A stretch of 64,000 nucleotides of DNA from Ailanthus altissimus. Lineage: Eukaryota > Streptophyta > Magnoliopsida > Sapindales > Simaroubaceae. Shown piece by piece: positions 1-10,393 of the stretch. The first letter of the stretch is position 1; each line of letters begins with the position of its first letter. The stretch is taken from contig OX327700.1 of assembly GCA_946807835.1 (NCBI GenBank), positions 27,130,001 through 27,194,000 of the forward strand, in the 5' to 3' direction. The notes beneath the pieces are model-generated. The model worked only from the letters and a program-made list of their open reading frames with translations. It had not been told where the DNA came from and ran no database searches. The translations under genes were made by a program, and so were the position numbers.

Positions 1-469
1 TTTCAAAGTATTACAATTTGGTCCCTAAAATAAATCTAAAGTCTTGCAATTAAACCCAATGTTAATAGTATGACCTTAACCTATACAAACACTACTAATA
101 ACAATATATAAATCAAATATCCCCCACATACAAATAAAATACGTATATTTATACATATATAAATATTTATTATTACCGATTGTAGATACTGGTTACTACA
201 GTTGATGTGTACTTTATGAGTTATATTTGTATTTTCAAGTTATGTAGTTATGAGCCTTATTTGACTAGTTAATTTTTACTTTGTTACGATTGTGTTTAAT
301 TGATACGTTTGTTATGTTTTTTTTTTCATTGTCGTTAATAATGCATGCTTTGACTAATTATACATTTATAATGAAATGTATAAAATACATAAAAAAAAAA
401 TTTTATAAACATACAAACATTTAATTTTTTTTTACTATTTTTTTGCACATTTCTATAAGTCAATTGCCA

Positions 470-890
470 TTTTGGTCTTAAAAAATAACCCATGTTCAGG
501 GCCAAAATCTAGGGAATGACACAACATCAAAAACTCTATAAACATACAAATATAAACCCCACAATCTCCATTATTCACTATCTGCTGTGGCACTCTATTC
601 TTTAATATAATTACATGAAAAATGATTAAGTCAGGTGTAATTTATCGTTGCTCATTAAATCTACAAGCATCTAGGTAATGGGGTAACAACGTAAATAATG
701 GCACGATATGATTCTCAATGACGCCATCAACGAATCCCTTGATGCTAGAATCGTAGATCACTATTTATCGATGCAAGATGTCCACCTCAGCCGTCACCTA
801 ATACTATTGATTGTAGTTGATAGGAATATAAATTTACATAAAATTCAAATAAGTCTCACAAATAGTACTACAAGTTATAAACAAAAATAA
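470..890 (-). pseudogene. Ulp1/C48-like cysteine protease domain, broken
   Basis: The minus strand has the C-terminal signature VPQQIVNNGDCGVYICMF at about 591-537. NGDCGVY is the catalytic-cysteine block of Ulp1/SENP peptidases. Upstream, YIPINYN followed by VTAEVDILH and IVIYDS (about 830-740) is the block that normally holds the catalytic histidine next to a tryptophan. Here two stop codons fall in that spot and the histidine is not visible, so the protease is dead as written. In transposons these domains are thought to act on SUMO-like substrates, but their role in transposition is unproven. Confidence 0.72.
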
Positions 891-2613
891 CAACATTCAC
901 ACAAAATATTATATTTTACATTGTTAACCTCAAGTTACATACGTGCACCGAATAAATCTTCTTTAGCGCTTTGGGCATATGCTATCACTTCATCACTCCA
1001 TACAATGCCAGAAATGTCATTTTTGTGTTCCTTATAAAGAAGTCTAAAAGTCTTCTAAAAATGCAGGGCCATCGAATAATCAATAAAGATGAAATAAGAA
1101 AATATAATTAATTTAATTCAATACTTACAAAGAAGTACGAATCCACAGAAGTGGACAATTGGGGCAATGCATTAGTGTAATAGTTTTGTCTAAGCTGAAT
1201 CACCTTCAAATACTCATTAATATGTTCCATTAACAAATAATTACAATGAGATATTTTAACACATATGATTACCGTCAAGTCAATGTGTAAATTTAAATAA
1301 ATAAAATCAAAATGAGATAAAATTATTGAATATATATTTTACTTACAAAGTCATCCAGTCAGCTGTATAGCAATTTTTGAAACCATGTCGGGTTAGCGTC
1401 AAGCCAGGTAAGATGACTACACCCTCATCCTTGTCCATCCAGGTCTGAAACTCAACTAAGATGGCTGAGTCTATCTACTGCAATGGATTCATGTCTGCTT
1501 GAGGTTGTACTTTAATTTTAATTTTCTTCTTCTCATGTATTCTCTGTGGAAATGGATTTGTATATGGGGTGTGCAAATACTATGCAGGCCTATACGGTCT
1601 CTCAAATTGACTTACTCCCTTATGTGGGGCAGACAATATCTCAACACTTGCAGGACTATCAATCAATGGCTGGGGCAGTATATCATGATCAGTAGCTGAG
1701 GTCTGAAAATGATATTAACAGCTTACCGATGTGTTCTCTCTAAACTAAAATATATGTATATATTAAAATAAATCAAATTCCAATTAAGGTAAGGAAAAAT
1801 TATTACGATTTTAAATTTATTTTGCTTACCATATTATGGCTTTCGTTCTGTTGGAATGAGCATGACTACCTAAAGTACATCATCATCTGCTGTGTAAAAT
1901 CGGTTTGGAGTTTATCAACCTTTGTAAAAATTTCATTTCTATCATTGTCCATTCTCTGCAGAAGTGCAGCTTCAGTACGCTCAAATCTCTTAATCATCTC
2001 CTCTCGCAGTTACTCATACGCTCAAATCTCTTAATCATCTCCTCCCGCAGTTACTCAATCTAATGTGTTATGCCATGGTCTGTAGATGCACTGTGTTTAG
2101 ACTACAAGAAACATAACCATAGTCAATGACTTATTTAGAAATATATGAAAATTTCTATTTAGTTAATCACGTAAATAAGTAATATACCGTTGCTCCTGGC
2201 ACTAGTGCTGACATTTGTGGGTTTGTTCATTCATATCCATTCCTCTTCACATTCATAACATCATCGTTAGGGTCGCTGAAATGGGCATAGGCCATGGGGC
2301 GCTTGCTCTTGCTCTAGCTATAATAAGACATATTTAGTAAGTCCTCTATATAGCTTTCGCTTAGAATGCCTACACGTCTAACAAGTTGCACAATTGCCTC
2401 TTTCTTCTCATAATGTTTTGGTACTAATTTACGATGTACTGAAAGAACCTATAAATATAAAATTAAGTTACACTTAAAACAAAATAAAAGTTATAAACAA
2501 TATATTTTTTATTAATATCAACACATACCAAATCTTTTCTTAATATTGTATTCTGAACGTCAACGAACTGTAGAGTCCCTCGAATCGTCCAATTCAAAAT
2601 ACGAGGGAAGCGA

Positions 2614-3395
2614 TCACCATAATGAAAACCAAAAACCTCTCCGTACACTGAAATTACCTCGAAAATCTATATCTAATATAATTATTTTTAAAATATAAGT
2701 TTGGCGTATATAAAATAAATAAATAATTAAGATCAAAAAGTTAAATACAAAAAAATTATGGCTTAACAGAAATGCGTACGAAAATTCATACATATTGTAA
2801 CTCCCAAACTTACTCTGTGCAAACCCTTTCCTATTTATTTTCTCAAGTTTTTGGAATGCAGCTTTCTTAAGTGAGTTATAAAGCACGGTCCATGCAATAT
2901 TGCCCATGGATACTTATTAAACTCATCAAGGTCGTCCACTAAACATAAAACAAAATTTTGAATCCCACTACGCTCGTCACGTGGGATCAAAATACAATGC
3001 ACAAAATAAAATAAACTCAACTTTACTGCATTTGCATCGTCCATATCCTTCAAATTCAAACGTCCGTACCATTATTTAAGAAATATGTACGATAATTTTT
3101 TTATCCCTAGAAAATATGTATCTCATAATCGAGTGTCCAATTTCCTATTCAGCTGCTGGGCGGGAGGGTAGTCTCACATTTGTAGTCCGGTGATTAATAT
3201 AAACTCTTGCCGGCTAAATCAGGTGTGTTTCCTTCCTATGTAAAACCACATCTCATCTACTAAATTTGAGGTATGCACCTCACGCAATAATAACTCGTGC
3301 ACCAAAATACCAAAGAATGTCGAATCTGACATATCTAAGAAATGCCTCATACACATTTGCCTAAATAATATTTTCTGATTTTCTGTCAGGTTATC
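2614..3395 (-). pseudogene. DUF1985 domain fragments
   Basis: The minus strand at about 3395-3241 reads LFRQMCMRHFLDMSD and then ILVHELLLREVHTSNLVDEM. This is the start of DUF1985, where HFLD and LVHxLLLREV are typical. About 60 bp on, FSRQEFILITGL matches the FxxxEFxLVTGL element. The open segment 3059-2835 gives AVKLSLFYFVHCILIP and DDLDEFNKYPWAIL; the YPW motif is a hallmark of the domain. A further segment (2907-2614) ends the domain with NMYEFSYAFLL, and 2613-2463 continues with DRFPRILNW. Stops and frame changes separate the blocks. DUF1985 has no known enzymatic role and is found mostly in transposon-borne genes. Confidence 0.75.
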
Positions 3396-3982
3396 TTTTA
3401 TACAATTTAAACCTCACATCTTCGCATAAGCCGTCATTGATGCACGAAAAAATATATACTCTGAAATTCTATATTATTTCGATATGTCTCTTTCCTGTAA
3501 CAATAAAGAAAATAAATAAAATTAAGAAATTAATATTAGAAAAAATAATAACAAGCATACATATATTTTAAATAACATACAATATGCTTTATCAAATAAA
3601 ATTCACAAAAAATTAATTTAACAGACATAAAATTAATATATTATAATAATTAATTACTAACATATTAATCAACATATTATAATAATTAATTATATATTAA
3701 AATAAAAATAATCATATATAAATTATAATTACAAAAGGTACTCATTAAATAATAAATAATGTTACAAACTAAAATTAATGAGTCATTTAAGCAACTTATT
3801 AATTAATGTTAATTAATTACTTAATAGATCCATTCCTTCTAAATTAGATTTTATTTAATTTAAATAAAATTACATTTAATTTTAAATTTTTTTTTAAAAA
3901 ATTTAATTTAAATAACATTAAATTTATTTTATTTCATTTAAATAAAATTTAATTTAATTTAAAAAAATTAAAAAATTATTTT
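3396..3982. other. AT-rich spacer with local ATTTAAAT inverted repeats
   Basis: No coding exon was recognised. The stretch 3840-3970 is made of repeated AATTTAATTTAAATAA-like words that can fold back on themselves. Confidence 0.5.
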
Positions 3983-4061
3983 GCGCCACGTGGTAGCCTA
4001 TACAGGCGCCACATGACGCAACAGTGCGATGCACGCAATGCACCCTTAAGGCGTATCGCGA

Positions 4062-4085
4062 GGTCATCTCGGGCCCGAGATGACC
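4062..4085. repeat. 24-bp perfect palindrome in a GC-rich island
   Basis: GGTCATCTCGGG is followed directly by its exact reverse complement. It sits in a sharply bounded GC-rich island (about 3983-4100) inside very AT-rich DNA. The same island holds GCGCCACGTGG and GGCGCCAC, also near-palindromic. It lies upstream of the DUF1985-Ulp1 remnant in that element's orientation, so it could be its 5' region or belong to a different element. Confidence 0.8.
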
Positions 4086-4840
4086 GGCTGCCGTCTACAT
4101 CGCTATATTACACTCAAAATTCTCAATTGTTTTTGTCAATTTTTAACGTTTCTTACATTATTCTAACTCATTTTTCACATATAATTCAATAATTTCACTT
4201 ATTTCTAGTTTCAAATACAAATTCTAATAAATTTCTAACAATTTTTTAAAGGCATTTAAATTTTTTTAAAAGTTCAACAAAACTTATCAAAAATCGCCAA
4301 TTTCTTGTGTTTGAAGTGAAAAATATGTTGTATAAGTCCCGATCTATGCAATGATAACTTCAAAATTTTCGATACGTAATTTGTGAAAGTTTAAAATTTT
4401 TGTAATTTTCGGTGAAGAGTGTGAAAATAAGTTGAATTTTGATATTATGACAAATGTGTTCAAAAATGAAAATTTTGATTAAAAATAATAATAAAAAATA
4501 GGAGGGTTATTTATAAATTTTTTCCTATTATTTACATATTAAAAATTTTATTACTTTTTTTTTTTAATTTTTGGTTGAAAGTAGAGAATAGTTTTTGGAG
4601 TAAAAAAAAAAAATTATCACTTTCGTTTCTGTTTTTATCTTAATTTATTCCTTAAATTTTATATTTTAAAAAAAATATTTAATTACGTCCTTTTTGTTCA
4701 TTCTTGAAATGTGATCATTTTCGTTCCTAAAAGGATATAAGTAGATATTTTAAAAAGTTAGAGACCTAATAGATAAATTAAGATAAAAATGGGAATGAAA
4801 TTGATATTTTTCTTTAAAAAAATATTGTCTTTGTTACAAG

Positions 4841-5207
4841 TAAGAGTGTGCAAACCTGATTTGGTTCAAATTCTGGATCAAACCAAGATTGGGTAGAAAA
4901 ACTGAATTGAATTGTCTCAGTTATATTCTATTCGATTCTGTGATTTGAACAACTAGTTTTGAGTTAATTTTTTTTAAAGCACAATTACTTTATTTTCAAG
5001 GACAAAATCGAACTGATTATAACCGGTTCTTTCCCATGTCTTTTTAAGTTTTTTTTTTATAAAAAAAATATCTCAGTTTATTGATTCAATTCTGTCCATT
5101 TTCTATTTGATACAACCAAGAACTGAAATAAAGGGTGTGGAAATTATAGTTCGATTCAGTTCGTTTTTGCTCAGTTAGTTTGATTTTCTAATATTTTCTC
5201 ACCCTTA
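4841..5207. mobile_element. MITE, probably hAT-type
   Basis: A 367-bp segment starts TAAGAGTGTGCAAAC and ends TTCTCACCCTTA, so the ends are imperfect inverted repeats (TAAGAGTG against TAAGGGTG). The interior is rich in GGTTC/GAACC-type words seen in other plant hAT MITEs. The flanking 8-mers GTTACAAG and ATTGTGAG match at only 4 of 8 positions, so the target duplication is decayed or the ends are off by a little. Confidence 0.5.
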
Positions 5208-7440
5208 ATTGTGAGAATAGAATTAACTATTTTTTTTTTAAAATATTGAATTATCTAAAATACTGTTATCTCATTTAAATTTTTTTACTTTAATTCTCTC
5301 ATAATATAAACTTTTAAAAAATTGGCTATTAAAATAATTATACAAATTTACTAAAAATTAGAAATGACAAACCAAACTATTCATATATCTTTTTTCTTAA
5401 AAATTTATTTCTTAGACAATTTATTTTTTTTATTTATAAAAAAAACAAACATAAGTAGAAATGAAAGTCGTTTTAATATTTTAGCTCTAGCTTGAATTAT
5501 AGTACTAATAAAGAGTTTTAAAGAGATGAGAAAATATTGTTTACGTTTTCATTGATTAAAATTTAATTTATAAAGTTTATAATAAAAGATAAATCTAAAT
5601 TAATAGGTTTGAGAAATTAAAATACAATTAGAATACAAATTTATTTAAAATAAAAAATAAAATAAATTTAAACTAACTAAATAAACCATTTTCGTTTTCA
5701 AAACTAGTAAGTAGGCAAATGGCGAGACGGGGGTTTTTAGCAATTGTGTGGTGGACGTTTAGAAGAAATCGGAAGGACTCAATTGAAGAGAACAGGCCGG
5801 GCCCAACCATCTTCCTATCATCCCACGGCTGTCCGAATCCGCTTCTATTCATTTATTTTTTTAGGGTTTAATCTGTAAACGCATAACCCCCAGAAAAAAA
5901 AAGAAAACAAAAAATCTCAATGTTAAATTACTATTATGATAAATAACATTATTTAATTTGCTTATAAATAAAATGTTGACATCAAATGTGCAGTTAGCTG
6001 TTTTTAAGGTATAAAGAACTATGAAGAATGAATATGGGGAGCAAGACCAAACGGAAATTTAGGACAACTCACACTTTAAGATGTAATAATAATATCATGT
6101 GTACCAAATAAATAAACAATGTTATTGAAAATTCCTTTTGTTGTTTTTTACTGCACGCTGCGGAATCTCTTCTACTTCTTCAGGGAAATTTACCACTTAT
6201 CGGCCAAAACACACAATAAATTAAAGTTAATAGACATGCAATAATATGAAGGGAATACTAATACTGTCACTTTATGGAGTTAATTAAGCACCTTCAAAGC
6301 TTATTCTTCTTTATTTGAATTCAATCTTTCTTTTTCTCAAGTGATGTGAGTATTTTTATATATATACATATGTATTTTTTTAATAAAAAAAACAGTCACT
6401 TCTTAAAATTTACACAAATTACTCTTCTATAGCGGTTTTGGTTTTATTATATATACTGTTGCTATCTTTGCTTAATTTAAAAGATGAAAATTAAACAATA
6501 AAATAAAGTTAATAGATATGCAATAATAAATTATTGCACCGCATTAAAAGAAAGTTAAAGAATGGTCTGGCATTTATCTTATTCAGAGCATATGCGATTT
6601 ATTTTTTGCAAGAATTATTCTAACAATATTATATATAAAAAAATATTATTTATATTACTCAAATTATTAGAGATAGATATATCAAATAAGATAAAATTAC
6701 ATATATTTTTTATAAGTCGTTCACTAAATTTTTTTTAATGTTAATTTTTAAAAAAATTAATTCATACAATTGACATACATTAACGTGATAAATTATTAAA
6801 TTAATAGATATTACTTAAAAAAAGTGTATATGATTTTAAAAAAAATTATATATAATTTTAAATGTATACTATACTATTTTTTATTTGTTTAAGTTTTTCC
6901 ATTGGGTTTTATTAACAAATTTTTTATCGAGACAATGTTGAAGATGTTTAATATTATTATACATTATAAAATTATTTATTTTGCTTAAATTTTTTATCTT
7001 ATTAAAATTTTCTTTAACAATGTAAATACGACTAAAAGAGCGGTGAAATTCAGAGATAAGTGCTGTAACCGTGGATTTCTCCAAGTCCAAAATTCCATTC
7101 CTTTGACTTTTCAATAATTTTATAAATATGGTTTGTATGTCCTTTCATTTGCACGAGCGTAATATATAAACATATTTCAAAGTGCTTTTAATTACAATTG
7201 TACTTTGTGTTTTAGTTCAATATTTGCGATTAAGGTTTAGAGATAAAAAAAAAAACAAAGATTCAAATTGAAAGCCATTTGAAGTTGTAAGTTTTAGATA
7301 CTAAAACTTACATAAATATTACAAATTTTCAAAGAAAATATTTAAAAATATCCAATTTTTTAAAACAAAAATTTAATTTAACCACAAAATAAATTTGTGA
7401 ATTTTATCCGTCATACACATAATTTTTGTATCATTTTATC
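5208..7440. other. AT-rich intergenic DNA with a small promoter-like island
   Basis: No gene was recognised. At 5799-5806 GGGCCCAA (site II/TCP-type) and at 5862-5870 TAGGGTTTA (telo-box) lie 60 bp apart in a locally GC-richer patch (5700-5880). Such a pair is common in plant housekeeping promoters, but no coding exon was found beside it. A 77-codon open frame at 7114-6881 on the minus strand resembles nothing I know. Confidence 0.4.
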
Positions 7441-7820
7441 TTTGAATTTTTGCATCTCTCCCAGGTGAGGGTGAGGTCGCTTACACACAGGAGCGACTAT
7501 AGAGGAAGCTTGCCAACAGAGGAGATCTAACCTTTCACGAGTTTAGTGGTGGTGGCCGAACTCTAAAGGAGAGTAGGGGATCGGTGGAGGTGGAGTTGGT
7601 GGTGGGCCAGTGGTGACCAAGATGAAAAAAATAAAGAAAGATAAAATAAAAACAAACAAAAACTTAAAATAAAGACTCAAAAGAAGTCAGAACGTCCACT
7701 GAAGAGAAGGCTTTCAACCCTTTCCCTCTCTTCGGTGGAGATGGAAGGACAAGGGTGACAATTGATTTTTTTTTTTTTTCTTGGAGAGGGGGTGGTAAGG
7801 GTAGTGACGACAAAAGTTTT
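7441..7820. other. Unassigned GA/GGTGG-rich segment
   Basis: Base composition differs from the surroundings: GGTGG-rich words, a purine-rich tract at 7620-7690 and a T-run. It could be a fragment of an unrecognised repeat or an old gene. No clear reading frame was seen. Confidence 0.3.
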
Positions 7821-8666
7821 TGTTGAGGGAGAAAATACCCTTCTTTTTCTTGAAATTAGGTTGAAGCGAAGAACCTTGAGTTTAATCTAGAATTTTAACC
7901 TTTTACGCAGCGGAATAATCTATTTATTAAGTAAAATAGTAAGAATTTAAAGTAGAAAATAAAATAGCACAACACAATCTTTCGTGGTTTGGCTAATTAC
8001 TTACGTTCACGGTGGATCAAATGATCCTAGCCTCTCTTATTAACTCCCTAAAGATTTTACAAGAAAAACTCAATAAAGAACTCGCAAAATGACCTAATGT
8101 TTTAGTGTACCCTTACTTTACCACAAGTAATGAACACCCAAATGATGATTTCACCCTAGCACACACAAGCACTTAGTGTCAACCAAATTCTTTTCCTCTC
8201 TTATAGTCTCTTTTAATACTTGATTCTCAACTAAAAGGTTTACAAGTGCTTATATGTGAGTTATTTCGTGCCTACTAATCTTATTCATTTTTTAGAGTAA
8301 GAGTTCACTTATTTTGAAAGTTCAAAATTTTCAAAACTCAAAATTCGGATGAAAACAGACTTTCTGTTACGTCTAGCACTGCAGTGCTCATCCCTGGGTG
8401 CCATGGCGCTGGGAATTGTTGCGCCCATCACCACGGCGCTGGACTTCTGTGTTGGGCGTCGCAGTGCTCAGCTTTGGTTCTCCCTCTATGAGTTTTCTTC
8501 ACTTTATCCGAGTCCCGTTTTACTTCCCTCCTTCGTGTCTCACATGTCATAAATTTCTCCATACGTGTCTCACACGTTTTAAATTTTTTGTGACTCTTTT
8601 CATTGGTATTTATCTAAATTCTTATCTAACCAAAATTGTTGAATTTTTAATTTTTTAATAATTTCA
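7821..8666 (-). mobile_element. Solo LTR of the element-B copia family
   Basis: Starts TGTTGAGGGAG and matches, in reverse, the LTRs of element B (50335-51092): the blocks near ATTAGGTTGAAGCGAAGAACC, GCAGCGGAATAAT, GTGTACCC, CACTTAGTGT, GTTATTTCGTGCCTACTAA, GAGTCACAAAAAATT and TTCAACAATTTT occur in the same order. No internal region adjoins it. It carries a copy of the CG-rich module (8375-8475). The right end is approximate and no clean target duplication was found. Confidence 0.68.
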
Positions 8667-8680
8667 TTTGGAGAGAGCTT

Positions 8681-8686
<6 letters not shown>

Positions 8687-8712
<26 letters not shown>
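8687..8712. repeat. (AT)n microsatellite
   Basis: About 13 AT dinucleotides directly after the solo LTR. Confidence 0.9.
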
Positions 8713-8713
<1 letters not shown>

Positions 8714-9243
8714 AACGGCTTAAAACACTTAATGATTAATAAATTTGTCTTAACGTGATTTATTTTATCTTCTAATGATTTTCGTATAGAGAATTAACGG
8801 TCCAAATATTAACAAAATATTAACTTATGCACCTAAGTGTTTTATTCAATCAATCATCATAAAATTATAGGCCAAAAATAAACATTTGTTGATGATAAAA
8901 GAAAATTCCTAATTCTATCCTCATTAGTCATTACTAGTTTATCTTTAGAAAAGGAAGCACACACGGGAATTTCGAACTCGACGAACAAATATCATCAACC
9001 TCAAACTTTATTGCTCAAATGATATGCTAACTAATATTTTTCCGCACCCTCGTCTTTGGTGTTCATGGATAGAAATGTGAGCAACTACTTTTGCCTAAGA
9101 ATTCCAGCCTTTTGATTGACTTTACTGTCATAAGTTGTTCAATAAAGTTGCCACTAGGCTTGCGGCTCGCTATCTTACTAATTTGAATATCAATGTTGTT
9201 TGGTTCCATCGATCACCCTTATTTTTATATTTATACATATTGT

Positions 9244-9871
9244 TAAGAGTGAGTAAATAAAATTAAAAATTAAATTAAATTGAATTAAATTAATCGATTT
9301 AATTCGGTTATTTTATTAAAAAATTGATTAGTTATTATTTTTATAAAAAAAATTGAACTGGAACTAAACTGAATCAGTCAATTTTTTTTAATAATAACCA
9401 AATCGAAAAAATTTAAAAATAATTATAAAAAAATTAAATTTCTATTCATGAATAAATTTATGTTGAGTCAATTTTATTTTGATGGATATTTTTATTTTTA
9501 TAAAATAGGATAAATTTATTTTTATAGATAATGTAAGAGATTAGTATATTATTAAAAAATTAAAAAGTTTAAATTTATTTTGAATTAAGAAAATTATAAT
9601 TATGTTAATATGAAATAAGTCCAAAAATTAAGTCAAAAAATAAATTAATAATTTTTTGAATAAATAAATTAAAAAGTTCACAATTTAAAATAATAAAACA
9701 AACTTACATCTTGACGTCAAAATCAAATTAAAAAAATTAATTCGATCTGATTTAAGTTTTTTACTTAATTCAATTTTTTTATTTTTAAAAAAAATATAAA
9801 TATAATCAATTCGATACAATTCAGTTTGGTGTTCGACAAAAATCTAACCGCATGAAGCATGCCCACCTTTT
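9244..9871. mobile_element. Probable hAT-type MITE or MITE-like repeat
   Basis: Begins TAAGAGTGAGTAAA and ends near GCATGCCCACCTTTT, the reverse of an AAGGTGGGCATGC-like terminus common in plant hAT MITEs. The interior has repeated AATTCGGTT/AATTGAACTG words. Ends are approximate. From 9872 to the next pseudogene no coding sequence was recognised. Confidence 0.4.
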
Positions 9872-10393
9872 CCCATGTTGATCATTGATTGACTTTTCTC
9901 ATCATCTGAAGTCTACCATTTTCTCAGCAAACTCCAAATATATATTATCCAATCCAGTTACAGTAAAAAAGAATTTCACAAAAATGTCGCAGACATTATC
10001 AGAAAAAAAAAAGCTCAAGAACATTAACTAGACCATTTCTCTGCAACCAATACGTTTGTATCGGACATTTCCAAAAAAAAAGTTTGTACCAGGAAAATAA
10101 AAATCTCTTAACCAACAAGTTTGTATCGGGAAAATAAAAATCTCTTAACCAATGAAGTTGTGACATATCATAATCTCAGATGAACTAATGTTCTTTTGAT
10201 CAAAACTCACAAAGAACATAATGATCCACCAAACCCCACATGGTCAATATCTTGTCATATCTGTACCGGCATTGACAACATGGAAGAGTTAGAAGCCACG
10301 CATTAAGCTTAAGACTTAGTTGTAGAGCCCCTCTAGTTAAAGGGCTAAGCCTCTATCTGTTACTCTCCATCTCTGATATTAATTCTCCCCGTC

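Larger units (their letters stand above)
470..3395 (-). mobile_element. Decayed DUF1985-Ulp1 (Mutator-like/Kaonashi-type) transposon
   Basis: Read on the minus strand, pieces appear in the order expected for plant transposons that carry a DUF1985 domain and a C-terminal Ulp1-like cysteine protease. DUF1985 blocks lie at about 3395-2614, a coiled-coil-like stretch with RFERTEAALLQRMDND at about 2060-1860, a block with LLMEHINEYLKVIQLRQNYY at about 1230-1140, and the protease core at about 830-500. The pieces are split by AT-rich introns, frameshifts and stops, so nothing is translatable as a whole. A 40-bp-spaced duplication of a segment of about 28 bp (1988-2056) sits in the coiled-coil part. 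Terminal inverted repeats were not found; one end may lie outside the window. Assignment to a MULE subclass is from family knowledge, not from termini. Confidence 0.72.

Noticed and set aside
6881..7114. 77-codon open frame on the minus strand as a small gene
   Set aside because: No family resemblance, no splice or promoter context; AT-rich chance frame.
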